64,000 nt of DNA from Devosia litorisediminis (GTDB taxonomy: Bacteria > Pseudomonadota > Alphaproteobacteria > Rhizobiales > Devosiaceae). The position numbers and the translations under genes are program-made. Location of the stretch: the NCBI RefSeq assembly GCF_018334155.1, contig NZ_JAGXTP010000001.1, positions 372,001-436,000 on the forward strand, written 5' to 3'. The notes under the pieces were generated by a model that saw only the letters and a program-made list of their open reading frames with translations, had not been told where the DNA came from and did no database searches. Each line of letters starts with the position of its first letter. Positions within the stretch are counted from its first letter, which is position 1. Positions 54,636 to 63,821 of the stretch are shown piece after piece.

Positions 54636-55655
54636 GTGACTCATTTCAAGAAGACGCTTCTGCTTGGTGCAGCTGCCATCACCCTGATGTCGGCTTCGGC
54701 CCCTGTCATGGCCGCTGATCTGGCTTGCCTGATTACCAAGAACAACACCAACCCCTTCTTTGTGAAGATGAAGGAAGGCGCGGAGGCTGCCGCCACGGCA
54801 GCCGGGCTCGATTTCAAGGCTTATGCCGGTGAAAAGGACGGCGATGCCTCGCCACAGCTGACCGCCATCGAGAACTGCGTGCTGGCTGGTGCCAAGGGTA
54901 TTCTGATCACCCCGTCCAATGACTCGGTTGGTCCGCTGCTCAAGGAAGCCCGTGATGCTGGCGTTCTCGTGATTGCACTCGATACGCCGCTGGCTGATCC
55001 AGAGGCGCAGGACATGACCTTTGCCACTGACAATTTCGAAGCTGGTCTGCTGATCGGCAAATGGGCCGCGGCGACGCTGGGTGATGCTGCCGCCGATGCC
55101 AAGATCGGCATGCTCGACATCAACAAGGATAACATCTCGGTCGACGTGGCGCGCGATACCGGCTTCCTGGTGGGTTTCGGCATTGACGTGCCAGACCTGA
55201 CCGTGATGGGTTCGGAAACCGATCCGCGGGTCATCGGGCACGAAATCTCCGGTGCCAATCCGGAAGGCGGCGTGATGTCGGTGGAAAACCTGCTGGCCAA
55301 AGAACCAGACATGAATGTGGTCTACACCATCAATGAACCCGCCGCCGAAGGCGCCTATCAGGCGTTGACCAAGGCCGGCAAGTCCGACGTTCTGGTGGTT
55401 TCGGTTGACGGTGGTTGCCCCGGTATTGCCAGCGTGAAGGCCGGCGTGATCGGTGCCACAAGCCAGCAATATCCGCTGCTGATGGCATCCAAGGGCATTG
55501 AGGCCATCGTCGCCTATGCCAAGGATGGCACCAAGCCCGTGGCATCTGAAGGCCTGAGCTTCTTCAATACGGGTGTGAACCTGGTCACCGACCATCCGGT
55601 CGAAGGTGTGCCCTCGATCGACTCCGACAAGGGTATGGAGCTCTGCTGGGGCTAA
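54636..55655 (+). CDS. frcB: Sugar ABC transporter binding protein (FrcB-like)
   Basis: A 339-residue periplasmic binding protein of the ribose/fructose class. The signal peptide (KKTLLLGAAAITLMSASAP) cleaves near VMA-AD. The mature part starts LACLITKNNTNPFFVKMKEG and has AGAKGILITPSND and VISVDGGCPG-like VVSVDGGCPGIASV. GTG at 54636 follows GAGGAGGA. Resembles rhizobial FrcB (fructose, also ribose and mannose). The polyol dehydrogenases downstream suggest the real substrate could be a polyol or its keto sugar. Confidence 0.82.
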   Translation: MTHFKKTLLLGAAAITLMSASAPVMAADLACLITKNNTNPFFVKMKEGAEAAATAAGLDFKAYAGEKDGDASPQLTAIENCVLAGAKGILITPSNDSVGPLLKEARDAGVLVIALDTPLADPEAQDMTFATDNFEAGLLIGKWAAATLGDAAADAKIGMLDINKDNISVDVARDTGFLVGFGIDVPDLTVMGSETDPRVIGHEISGANPEGGVMSVENLLAKEPDMNVVYTINEPAAEGAYQALTKAGKSDVLVVSVDGGCPGIASVKAGVIGATSQQYPLLMASKGIEAIVAYAKDGTKPVASEGLSFFNTGVNLVTDHPVEGVPSIDSDKGMELCWG

Positions 55656-55682
55656 TCGCAGACCAAGGAACGCGCAGAACCG

Positions 55683-55706
55683 GAGGGTGGCGGCACCGCC
55701 GCCCTC
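55683..55706 (+). promoter_or_regulatory. Intercistronic hairpin after frcB
   Basis: GAGGG and CGGC pair with GCCG and CCCTC across a 3-nt bulge. It has no T-run and again lies between binding-protein and permease genes, as in the agl and thu operons. Confidence 0.45.
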
Positions 55707-55756
55707 GATCTGCGGTGTTACGTGCAGCGTTTCGGCATTTTCAGGGAGGGCACAGC

Positions 55757-56836
55757 ATGAGCAAAGACGGCTCGCCTACCAAAACAATTTCAGACTTCGA
55801 GGCCGGTCTGGCCAAGGCTGACGCCAATGTGGCCAGCTTTGCCAAGGATGACCGCAACCTGTTCTACATGATGCGCGGTTTTCTGCGGGCCCACCCCACA
55901 ACCATTCCCACGCTGGTGCTGATCGTCAGTGTGATAGCCTTTGGCATTATCGCGCCGCGCTTCCTGACGCCGCTGGCACTGTCGACTGTGCTGCAGCAGG
56001 TAACGGTGACCGGTATTATCGCGATTGCCCAGACGCTGATCATCCTGACCGCCGGCATCGACCTGTCGGTTGGTGCGGTGCTGGTGGTGACCTCGCTGAT
56101 CATGGGCAATCTGGCAGTCCATATGGGTGTGCCACTGCCGTTTGCGGTGATTATCGGCATGTTCTTTGGGGCGCTTATGGGCTGGCTCAACGGTGTGCTG
56201 GTGGCCGTGATCAAACTACCGCCCTTCATCGTGACGCTGGGCACGCTGTCGATCTTTACCGCGCTCAAGCTGTGGTATTCGGGCTCTGAATCGGTGCGCA
56301 ATGCGGACATCGTCGAGAAAGCACCGGGCCTGTTATGGTTTGGCGAGGCGTTCCGCTTTGGCGGGGCCAAGCTGACCTATGGCAGTATCTCGCTTGTCGT
56401 GGTGGCCGTGCTGGTCTGGTTCCTGCTCAACCGGACTGCCTGGGGGCGCCATGTGCACGCCATTGGCGATGATCCCGATGCAGCACGGCTCTCAGGTATC
56501 CGCACAAGGCGCACACTGATCTCGGTCTATGTGCTGGCGGGCGCAATCTGCGGCTTTGCCGGCTGGGTGGCCATTGGTCGCGTGGGTTCGGTTTCGCCAA
56601 TCTCGTTTGAAACGGTCAATCTGGGATCGATCACGGCCGTGGTGATTGGCGGCACCTCGCTGTTTGGTGGGCGTGCCTCGATCATGGGATCGGTGCTCGG
56701 TGCCCTGATTGTGGGCGTGTTCAATACCGGCCTGTCGCTGGCCGGGGTGGATGATTACTGGCAATTGTTTGCTGCGGGCACTCTGGTGATCATCGCAGTG
56801 GCTCTGGATCAATGGCTGCGGAGGGCATCGCAATGA
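55757..56836 (+). CDS. frcC: Sugar ABC transporter permease (FrcC-like)
   Basis: A 359-residue RbsC-type permease with 8-10 membrane helices and the conserved GIDLSVGAVLVVTSLIMG and ARLSGIRTRRTLISVYVLAG segments. The N-terminal 45 residues are cytoplasmic and polar. The start follows GGGAGGGCACAGC. It overlaps the ATPase gene by 4 nt. Confidence 0.85.
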   Translation: MSKDGSPTKTISDFEAGLAKADANVASFAKDDRNLFYMMRGFLRAHPTTIPTLVLIVSVIAFGIIAPRFLTPLALSTVLQQVTVTGIIAIAQTLIILTAGIDLSVGAVLVVTSLIMGNLAVHMGVPLPFAVIIGMFFGALMGWLNGVLVAVIKLPPFIVTLGTLSIFTALKLWYSGSESVRNADIVEKAPGLLWFGEAFRFGGAKLTYGSISLVVVAVLVWFLLNRTAWGRHVHAIGDDPDAARLSGIRTRRTLISVYVLAGAICGFAGWVAIGRVGSVSPISFETVNLGSITAVVIGGTSLFGGRASIMGSVLGALIVGVFNTGLSLAGVDDYWQLFAAGTLVIIAVALDQWLRRASQ

Positions 56837-57636
56837 GTGAAATCCAGCCAATCATCAAGGCGCGTGGGCTACTCAAGCGCTATGGCACCGTGGTGGCCCT
56901 GAACGGCGCTGACTTTGATCTCTATCCCGGCGAAATTCTCGCCGTGATCGGTGATAATGGTGCGGGTAAATCGACGATGGTCAAAGCCATTAGCGGGGCC
57001 GTCATCCCCGACCATGGCGTGATTGAAATGGAGGGAAAGCCCGTCCATTTCCGCTCTCCCGAGGATGCGCGCAAGGCAGGTATCGAGACGGTGTACCAGA
57101 ATCTGGCGCTGTCGCCGGCGCTGTCGATTGCCGACAACATGTTCCTGGGCCGAGAAGTGCGCAAGCCGGGCTTCCTGGGCAATGTGCTGCGGATGATGGA
57201 CCGCAAGCACATGCAGAGCTTCGCCCGCGAAAAGCTCAGCGAGCTTGGGTTGATGACCGTTCAGGACATAAGTCAGGCGGTTGAGACCCTCTCGGGTGGC
57301 CAGCGGCAGGGTGTTGCGGTGGCGCGTGCGGCGGCCTTTGGCTCCAAGATCATCGTACTTGATGAACCGACGGCCGCGCTGGGCGTCAAGGAATCCCGCC
57401 GGGTGCTTGAACTGATCCAGGAAGTACGCTCGCGCGGCATCCCGATCATTCTGATCAGCCACAACATGCCGCATGTGTTCGAGGTCGCTGACCGCATCCA
57501 CATTCACCGGCTGGGCAAGCGGATCGCGGTGATCAATCCCAAGGACTACACAATGTCTGATGCGGTAGCGATCATGACCGGCGCCATGGAGCCGCCTGAA
57601 GGTGCTGCGCCCCCCAAGCATTTCGTGGAGCCATAA
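56833..57636 (+). CDS. frcA: Sugar ABC transporter ATP-binding protein (FrcA-like)
   Basis: A 267-residue single-domain ATPase, as in FrcA and unlike the two-domain RbsA. It has GDNGAGKSTMVKAISG, LSGGQRQGVAVARAAAFG, IIVLDEPTAALG and ISHNMPHVFEVADRIHIHRLGKR. The serine-histidine H-loop variant ISHNM is typical of this group. The kinase gene frcK that follows frcA in Sinorhizobium is replaced here by two dehydrogenases. Confidence 0.87.
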   Translation: MSEIQPIIKARGLLKRYGTVVALNGADFDLYPGEILAVIGDNGAGKSTMVKAISGAVIPDHGVIEMEGKPVHFRSPEDARKAGIETVYQNLALSPALSIADNMFLGREVRKPGFLGNVLRMMDRKHMQSFAREKLSELGLMTVQDISQAVETLSGGQRQGVAVARAAAFGSKIIVLDEPTAALGVKESRRVLELIQEVRSRGIPIILISHNMPHVFEVADRIHIHRLGKRIAVINPKDYTMSDAVAIMTGAMEPPEGAAPPKHFVEP

Positions 57637-57741
57637 CACGCGATTGCCGCCTTCGCTCGAGCGCTGCAATACGATAGAACAAGGGGGTCGCCGTGCATCG
57701 CATTGGCGGCCCTTAATTCGCGATGTCCCAGGAAGTTGAAC

Positions 57742-58788
57742 ATGAGCAAAGTCCGCGCCCTCGTCCTTGAACAGCAGCACAAGCTGGCGCTGCGCGACAT
57801 CGAACTGCCGCTCGATGTCGGGCCCGGCATGGTCAAGATCGCCATCCACACGGTGGGCGTATGCGGCTCCGATGTGCACTATTACACCCATGGCCGGATC
57901 GGGCCCTTTGTGGTCAACGAACCCATGGTGCTGGGGCATGAGGCCGCCGGGGTGGTCAGTGAGGTCGGCCCAGGCGTGACCCATCTCAAGGTGGGCGACC
58001 GGGTCTGCATGGAGCCGGGCATTCCCGATCCCAATTCGCGCGCCAGTCGGTTGGGCATGTATAATATTGACCCTGCCGTCAGCTTTTGGGCAACGCCACC
58101 CGTGCATGGCGTGTTGACGCCTGAAGTGGTGCATCCGGCCAATTACACCTTCAAGCTGCCCGATCATGTCAGCTTTGCCGAAGGCGCCATGGTGGAGCCG
58201 TTTGCGGTGGGGATGCAGGCCGCGACCAAGGCCCGGATCACGCCCGGCGATACGGCCGTGGTGCTGGGCGCCGGCCCGATTGGCACCATGGTGGCGCTGG
58301 CAGCGCTGGCGGGTGGCTGTGCGCGGGTGATCGTCGCCGATCTGGCGCAGCCCAAGCTCGACATTGCGGCGCAGTATCAGGGTGTTATTCCGGTCAATAT
58401 TTCGGAAAACAACATTGTCGAAGCGGTCAGCGCACTGACTGAGGGCTGGGGCGCCGATGTGGTGTTCGAGTGCTCGGGGTCACCCCATGCCTGGAAGACC
58501 ATTGTCGACCTGCCGCGTCCCGGTGGGGCTATTGTGGTGGTTGGGCTGCCCGTTGAGCCGACACAGGTTGATATTGCCAGCGCCTCAATCAAGGAATTGC
58601 GGATCGAAAGCGTGTTTCGCTACGCGCACCAGTATGACCGGGCCATTGCCCTGATTGCCTCGGGCAAGGTGGACCTCAAGCCGCTGATCTCGGAAACTTT
58701 CGACTTTGACGATTCAATCGCTGCGTTTGACCGGGCCGTGGAAGCGCGGCCAACCGATGTGAAGCTGCAGATCCGGGTGGCCCAGTAG
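57742..58788 (+). CDS. Zinc-dependent polyol dehydrogenase (xylitol/sorbitol dehydrogenase type)
   Basis: A 348-residue medium-chain dehydrogenase. The catalytic zinc site is [18 protein letters not shown] with the downstream GHEAAGVV. The Rossmann motif is [17 protein letters not shown]. The structural zinc cysteines of classical alcohol dehydrogenase are absent, as in sorbitol and xylitol dehydrogenases. It would oxidise an imported polyol to a ketose with NAD+. It is cotranscribed with the frc-like transporter, 105 nt after frcA. Confidence 0.82.
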   Translation: MSKVRALVLEQQHKLALRDIELPLDVGPGMVKIAIHTVGVCGSDVHYYTHGRIGPFVVNEPMVLGHEAAGVVSEVGPGVTHLKVGDRVCMEPGIPDPNSRASRLGMYNIDPAVSFWATPPVHGVLTPEVVHPANYTFKLPDHVSFAEGAMVEPFAVGMQAATKARITPGDTAVVLGAGPIGTMVALAALAGGCARVIVADLAQPKLDIAAQYQGVIPVNISENNIVEAVSALTEGWGADVVFECSGSPHAWKTIVDLPRPGGAIVVVGLPVEPTQVDIASASIKELRIESVFRYAHQYDRAIALIASGKVDLKPLISETFDFDDSIAAFDRAVEARPTDVKLQIRVAQ

Positions 58789-58815
58789 CAGCTAGTTCGA
58801 GCGGGAGGAAACAGC

Positions 58816-59601
58816 ATGGACTTGAATTTGCGCGACAAGGTGGCAGTCGTTACGGGCGGCACGGTGGGGATCGGATTGGCGGTGGCCCAAGGCCTGGCCG
58901 CTGAAGGCGTCAATCTGGTGTTGGTTGGCCGTGACAAGGAGCGGGCCGACGACGCGGCGGTTCGGGTGGCGCAGGAATTCGACATTATCGCCACGGCCAT
59001 TGCTGCAGATGTGGCGACAGCCGAAGGCTGCGACGCGGTCATCTATGGCACCAAGCAGGCATTTGGCGGGGCCGATATCCTGATCAACAATGCCGGTACG
59101 GGATCGAATGAGACCATTGCCGAGGCCGATGACGCCAAATGGCAGTATTACTGGGACCTGCATGTGATGGCCGCAGTGCGGCTGGCGCGCGGGCTGGTGC
59201 CCACCATGAAGACGCGGGGCGGTGGCGTGGTACTGCACAATGCCTCGATCTGCGCGGTGCAGCCGCTATGGTATGAGCCGATCTACAACACCACCAAGGC
59301 CGCGCTGATGATGTTCTCCAAGAACCTGGCCAATGAGGTGGTGGGCGACAATATCCGCGTCAACACGGTCAATCCGGGGCTGGTGCTGACGCCGGACTGG
59401 ATCAAGACCGCCAAGCAGATCGCCGGCGAGGATGGCTGGGAAGCCCATCTGCAGGAAGTAGCCAATGAGGCTGGCGGCATGAAGCGGTTCGCTTCGCCCG
59501 AGGAACTGGCAAACTTCTTTGTCTTCATGTGTTCGGACAAGGCGAGCTATTCGACCGGCTCGACCTATTTCGTGGATGGCGGGTGGCTGCAGACCGTCTG
59601 A
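58816..59601 (+). CDS. Short-chain dehydrogenase/reductase
   Basis: A 261-residue SDR with the cofactor motif TGGTVGIGLAVAQGLA, NNAGT, and the catalytic set Ser-Tyr-Lys. The Tyr-x-x-x-Lys is YNTTK; Ser is in HNASI. PGLVLTPDW follows. A second oxidoreductase beside the polyol dehydrogenase suggests a two-step or alternative sugar oxidation. The substrate is unknown. GGGAGGAAACAGC precedes the start; the stop shares a base with the next ATG. Confidence 0.83.
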   Translation: MDLNLRDKVAVVTGGTVGIGLAVAQGLAAEGVNLVLVGRDKERADDAAVRVAQEFDIIATAIAADVATAEGCDAVIYGTKQAFGGADILINNAGTGSNETIAEADDAKWQYYWDLHVMAAVRLARGLVPTMKTRGGGVVLHNASICAVQPLWYEPIYNTTKAALMMFSKNLANEVVGDNIRVNTVNPGLVLTPDWIKTAKQIAGEDGWEAHLQEVANEAGGMKRFASPEELANFFVFMCSDKASYSTGSTYFVDGGWLQTV

Positions 59602-60365
59602 TGCTGCCCGAAACAGGCTCGGTTCTGGGCATTGATGTCGGCTGGTCGCTCAAGAGCGCGTCCAGCGGCATTTGCCGGCTGGACTGGGATGGCCAGAGCA
59701 TTGGCTGGACGTTGCAGCATTTCAGCGGCGATCCCGATATCCGCCGCGCCACAATCAGTGCGGTCAGCGATGGCCGCAGACTGCTGGCGGTGGGGCTGGA
59801 TGGACCGTTTCGCGGTGATCTGGCGGTGATTGATCGCTATCGGCAGGCCGAACGGGTTCTCAGCCAGAGGGCGATTGCCAGTCGCGTCAGCCAGCCGGGT
59901 TCATCGCGCAGCCCGGTGGGTCGCCTGCTTAATCACCATACCAATGCGTTTGCGGGGCTATTGATCGCCGATGGCCTGACAGCACGCGCCAGCCATCGTC
60001 ATGCCGTACATGAACTGGCGCTGTTCGAGGCATTTCCGACCAGCTTTCTGGGGCTGATGCTGGAGGATGTCGAAAAGGGCGAACGGCAACAGCGCTCCGA
60101 TCGCTATTTTATTGCTCTGGTGGCCAATGGTGGGTTGGAGCGTCTGTTGACCCATCACCTGCCCGGCCGGCGGCTGGCGGGCGATCTGGCGAATGTGCGC
60201 AATCACGACGAGCGGGCAGCGCTGGTCTGTGCGATCACCGCATTGGGGGTGGCACGGGCCGACTACCTCACCGTGGGTGATGCGGATGGCTGGATCATGC
60301 TGCCACCGCGCGCATTCATCGCCAGTTGGGCCCAGCCCATCGTGGCCGATTGGAACCATGGCTGA
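59601..60365 (+). CDS. DUF429-like protein (RNase H-like fold suspected)
   Basis: A 254-residue protein starting LGIDVGWSLKSASSGICRLDW and continuing VGLDGPFRGD; these paired acidic strands suggest an RNase H-like fold as in DUF429. Later segments include HELALFEAFPTSFLGLML and HDERAALVCAITALGVARADY. Function is unknown. Translation is coupled to the SDR gene (TGATG), so it belongs to the polyol operon or takes advantage of its expression. Confidence 0.6.
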   Translation: MLPETGSVLGIDVGWSLKSASSGICRLDWDGQSIGWTLQHFSGDPDIRRATISAVSDGRRLLAVGLDGPFRGDLAVIDRYRQAERVLSQRAIASRVSQPGSSRSPVGRLLNHHTNAFAGLLIADGLTARASHRHAVHELALFEAFPTSFLGLMLEDVEKGERQQRSDRYFIALVANGGLERLLTHHLPGRRLAGDLANVRNHDERAALVCAITALGVARADYLTVGDADGWIMLPPRAFIASWAQPIVADWNHG

Positions 60366-60410
60366 GCCCGTGGGGTTTGACCACAGCGTCAAAACTCAGG
60401 GAGCCCCGGC

Positions 60411-60926
60411 ATGGATATCGGCAATGACTTTGGATATGTGCAGACCTATCTGCCCCAGCACATCATCGGCATCCGTCTGCTGATCGCAGCGATTTTTGGC
60501 GCCATGATCGGGTTTGAACGCGAGTGGCACACTTCAGCGGCCGGGCTGCGCACCCACATTCTGGTCGCCGTGGCTGCGGCCCTGTTCACCATTCTGACCT
60601 TTGAAATCTATCACACCCTGCCAGCGGGCGGAGACGCCAAGGCGGACCCGATCCGCGCCATCGAAGCGGTGACGGCGGGCATCGCTTTCCTGGGCGCCGG
60701 GGCGATCTTTCGCAGCGGCGGGAGCGTGCAGGGGCTGACAACAGGTGCCGGCATGTGGCTGGCCGGCGCGGTGGGGATGGCAACGGCGCTGGGTTATTAC
60801 GCAATTTCGGCAGGCATTGCGGTGCTGGCTATTCTGGTGCTGGCTGCGATGCGCGCGCTGTCGCACCGCGTGGTGGGTGCGCGCGGTGACAAAGCCCCCG
60901 ACACCGAGGGTGAGCAGGCGCGCTAG
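60411..60926 (+). CDS. MgtC/SapB family membrane protein
   Basis: A 171-residue inner-membrane protein with the MgtC signature: LLIAAIFGAMIGFEREWHTSAAGLRTHILV, then AVTAGIAFLGAGAIFRSG and GLTTGAGMWLAGAVGMATALGYY. It lacks the long C-terminal cytoplasmic domain of Salmonella MgtC, as most short homologues do. Members of the family are linked to magnesium or phosphate homeostasis. It is probably the last gene of this strand's run before a convergent structured region. Confidence 0.88.
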   Translation: MDIGNDFGYVQTYLPQHIIGIRLLIAAIFGAMIGFEREWHTSAAGLRTHILVAVAAALFTILTFEIYHTLPAGGDAKADPIRAIEAVTAGIAFLGAGAIFRSGGSVQGLTTGAGMWLAGAVGMATALGYYAISAGIAVLAILVLAAMRALSHRVVGARGDKAPDTEGEQAR

Positions 60927-61240
60927 CAGAAAATTTTAGAAAAGCATGGGTCTTGCGAATGGGGCCGCGGGGAGAACCAGGGTTTGCGGTCTGGCGCCCG
61001 AGGGACAAACGCCTGACCAATCCTGTTTCTCCCCCCGTGCGCGCGCGACCGGGAGGTGTCGCGCTCGCGCCCCCTGTACCTGCCCCCTTGGAGTAGGGCC
61101 GGCACCCCCTCTCAGCTTGCGGTACAAGCAATCTGAGCGGGCAACTAGTGGCCGGAGGGACGCCTGGGAATGCAGGGCGGTTCGTAAACCGTCTTGCAGC
61201 GTCCCTCCCGACCTAGGCATGCAACCTGTGGACGCAGGAG
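60927..61240. repeat. Convergent intergenic region with four consecutive inverted repeats
   Basis: In 240 bp there are four stem-loops. (1) 60969-60996 with 61010-61034: GGGGAGAA, CAGG, TT, GGTC and GGCG blocks pair across few mismatches and one 3-nt bulge. (2) GCGCGAC 61043-61049 with GTCGCGC 61058-61064. (3) CTCAGCTTGC 61111-61120 with GCAATCTGAG 61128-61137, one mismatch. (4) GGAGGGACGC 61154-61163 with GCGTCCCTCC 61199-61208, enclosing TGCAGGGCGGTT/AACCGTCTTGCA with a 4-nt loop. No gene is supported. It could be a mobile REP/MITE cluster or a structured RNA. Confidence 0.6.
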
Positions 61241-61687
61241 TTACATGCCAACAGCAACCGGGCGCTGTGTGTGCGCCCAGAATTCAACAATGTCGCCAGC
61301 AACGCGCCGATAGGCGTCGCGATCAGCGTGGCGGACGAAAACGGCCGAGGCGCCACTTTCAAGCAAGGCGCGGCGCTTGGTTTCTTCAAGCAGCGGCGCA
61401 AGCACTATTAGGGGAACGCCGTTCTGCCGAATGAGATGCTCAATGGCTTCCAGAAATTCCAGATTGGCGTCGCTATGGGTCTTGAGGTCGACAATGATCA
61501 GTGCCGGACGCGCCGCGGCGGGATCGCTCAGCACGGCCTTGACGCGCAGAAAAGCCGCGCTCGCATCGCCGTAGCACTGAACGCCAGGGGCACTGTGGGC
61601 TACCAGCGTCCGCGTCAGCAGATGGGCCGAGTGCTCATCGTCATCAATCAACGCGACAAACGATGCATAATCCACAGAGTCGTTCAC
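61241..61687 (-). CDS. Divergent single-domain receiver-like protein
   Basis: A 148-residue CheY-like protein. The acidic pocket (DDD, residues 15-17) and the phosphoacceptor position D67 (LIIVDLKTH) are present. The conserved Thr/Ser after strand 4 is Ala (IVLAPL), and the conserved Lys after strand 5 is Arg (AVFVRHADRD), so classic phosphorylation switching may be lost. It has no output domain. It is divergent from the membrane TPR protein gene with a 275-bp gap, a likely functional pair. Confidence 0.75.
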   Translation of the reverse strand: MNDSVDYASFVALIDDDEHSAHLLTRTLVAHSAPGVQCYGDASAAFLRVKAVLSDPAAARPALIIVDLKTHSDANLEFLEAIEHLIRQNGVPLIVLAPLLEETKRRALLESGASAVFVRHADRDAYRRVAGDIVEFWAHTQRPVAVGM

Positions 61688-61962
61688 TGCTCACCTCAAG
61701 TTCCGTTCAACACCGGATAGGCAAATGAAATATCGAGACCGGTCCGCATCAGCGCACAGATCCTGAAGTTCAAACTGGGTGGTCAATATGTCTCGGACGG
61801 GGCCTAGCCGGCTGAGAACGTGTCACATAGATGACGGTGACGATGCCGGTATGATCGACGCAATCGCGTGCGGCTAGGCAACCTCACGTAAATTCGATGT
61901 AACTTGGGGGTTGTATTTTACATGTAACACGCGGCAATCTGAGGCCTCATCTGGAGGTCTTG
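61688..61962. promoter_or_regulatory. Divergent regulatory region with repeated ATGTAAC
   Basis: ATGTAAC occurs at 61897-61903 and 61922-61928, 25 bp apart, close to the rightward gene. The second copy is part of the palindrome TTACATGTAA. No gene is seen. These could bind a regulator of the TPR protein gene. Confidence 0.35.
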
Positions 61963-63744
61963 TTGTCTGTTCCGACGCCGCAGCGCGAACCAATACTGGC
62001 TTCTCTTGAGCGACTGCTTGCGTGGCCAGAAATTGCGCGCTCGCAACAGTTAGCGCGGTTCCTCGAATATATCGTGCAACGCACACTGGCGGGCGACGAA
62101 GCGTCCATCAAGGCCTATTCGATCGCGGTGGATGTGCTGGGCCGGTCGGCCGATTTCGACCCCCAATCGGACCCCATTGTGCGGGTGCAAGCACGACGTC
62201 TGCGCGGCCTGCTGGATGAGTATTATCGTGGCCCCGGCAGTGCCGATCCGGTTCGAATCGGATTGCCTGTGGGGCGTTATGTTCCAGAGTTCAGCCCACT
62301 GGAGGATGCTGTAGCGGCCAATGGTGGCGCGGCTGTGACCCCCGTCACCCAAGATGAGGATATTGAGGACAGCGAGGACGATGCCAAGCCGGGGCGTCGG
62401 GCCCGTGCCCTTGGCGGGGTGACCCTGTCCTGGTTCGCGCTCGTGGTGATCCTGCTGGCGATGGCCGTGGCCAGTTTTGCCTTCATGACATTCGGGCCGA
62501 TTTCTCCGCGACGCGAGGCGGTGATCACCGGACCACGACAGCCCAGCGTCACTGTCATCGAATTTCAGAACCTGACCGGACCCGACAATGGCGCGCCCAA
62601 GGTCGCGGGACTGGCCATCGAACTGGTCACCGACCTCGATCAGTTTGATGATCTTGATGTGCGCTATGGCGGTGGCGGCGATGTCAGTATTACGGTCGCT
62701 GATGGTGAGGGCAGTGACTACGTGCTGAGCGGTATCGTGCGGCGCGACGGGGCACTGGTGCAGTACAGCGCCATTCTGACCGACAGCACTGTTGGTGTCG
62801 TGGTCTGGAATCACACCATTGCCGTGCCGACAGCGAGTGCTTCCGATGTGGGGGTTCTCGATGACGTGTCGCGGCGGCTCAGCCTCATTCTGGGCAGCCC
62901 GCGCGGCCCCATGCACATCAAGGCCCGCGAAGCGCTGGCGCAAAGCCCGAACCTGAATGGTGGCGGCAATCTCTATCTATGTCGCATGCTGTTCAGCAGC
63001 TATCGCGAAACCGGCATGGCGGTGGACGCGGCCTATACCGACAAATGCCTGGCAAGCCTGCCGTCAAGCGAGCGGGAGACCGCCGTCGGGCTGGCCATCG
63101 CGGGCAGCCTACTTGCCGAACAGGGCATTGGGGCTAGCGAAGTGCCCAAAAGTCGCGATGACCGGCTGCGTCAGGCCGAAGCCCAGCTGGACCGAGCCAT
63201 CAGCCTGTCGCCGGTCAGCGCCTTTATCTGGGAGGAGCACGCGCGCCTGCGGCTCGAAATGGGGCAGATTGATCGGGCGCGCGCCGATTATGGCTCGGCC
63301 ATCCAGCTCAATCCGGCCAATGGTGATGCGCTGGCCGGTTATGCCCGCGTGCTGGCCTTTGGCGGGCAGGCAGCGCAGGCCGAGATCCTGTCGACCGATG
63401 CGGTGGAGGGCACGCCCAATCCGCCAGACTGGTATTTTGGTGTCCCGGCGCTGCTGGCGCTGCGCTCCGGCAATTTCGAGCAGGCCATAGAGCACGCGGG
63501 GCGCTATGCGCAGGTCGATCACGAACTGGGGCCGATCCTGGCCATTCTGGCCGGGCAGCGCGCCGGAGATGGTGAGATCGTCAATCGCTATCTTGCGCAG
63601 GTGCTTGATGTCTCCAGCTTCCGCACCGTCGGGGTGCTGCCCCGCTTGCGCGAGCGGGTGCAGGATGTGGCGCTGCTCGAGCAGATTAGGGGATCGCTGA
63701 CTGCTGCCGGGGTACCCCCTCAGGCGCTGAACGGCCCCTTCTAG
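61963..63744 (+). CDS. Membrane protein with N-terminal regulatory domain and TPR-like repeats
   Basis: About 593 residues. The N-terminal region (1-110) has the motif RFLEYIVQRTLAGDEASIKAY followed by FDPQSDPIVRVQARRLRGLLDEYY, known from many alphaproteobacterial proteins that join this cytoplasmic domain to a membrane helix and TPRs. The helix is near residues 155-178. The periplasmic part resembles the TolB-like/adenylate-cyclase-associated region (VTVIEFQNLTGPDNG), then TPR-like repeats (about 380-590). Start TTG at 61963 has GGAGG five bases upstream; TTG 61960 is too close. Function unknown. Confidence 0.7.
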   Translation: MSVPTPQREPILASLERLLAWPEIARSQQLARFLEYIVQRTLAGDEASIKAYSIAVDVLGRSADFDPQSDPIVRVQARRLRGLLDEYYRGPGSADPVRIGLPVGRYVPEFSPLEDAVAANGGAAVTPVTQDEDIEDSEDDAKPGRRARALGGVTLSWFALVVILLAMAVASFAFMTFGPISPRREAVITGPRQPSVTVIEFQNLTGPDNGAPKVAGLAIELVTDLDQFDDLDVRYGGGGDVSITVADGEGSDYVLSGIVRRDGALVQYSAILTDSTVGVVVWNHTIAVPTASASDVGVLDDVSRRLSLILGSPRGPMHIKAREALAQSPNLNGGGNLYLCRMLFSSYRETGMAVDAAYTDKCLASLPSSERETAVGLAIAGSLLAEQGIGASEVPKSRDDRLRQAEAQLDRAISLSPVSAFIWEEHARLRLEMGQIDRARADYGSAIQLNPANGDALAGYARVLAFGGQAAQAEILSTDAVEGTPNPPDWYFGVPALLALRSGNFEQAIEHAGRYAQVDHELGPILAILAGQRAGDGEIVNRYLAQVLDVSSFRTVGVLPRLRERVQDVALLEQIRGSLTAAGVPPQALNGPF

Positions 63745-63821
63745 TCGGTACCGGGGCGCGGTTCTTGCCATGGCCGGAAAATTTCTCAACAATTGGTGGT
63801 GACACGAGGGGGACAAGTCGC

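Noticed and set aside
60829..61220. Overlapping short minus-strand frames in the hairpin region
   Set aside because: Arg/Pro/Gly-rich translations follow from GC-rich inverted repeats; there is no ribosome-binding site and no coding bias.
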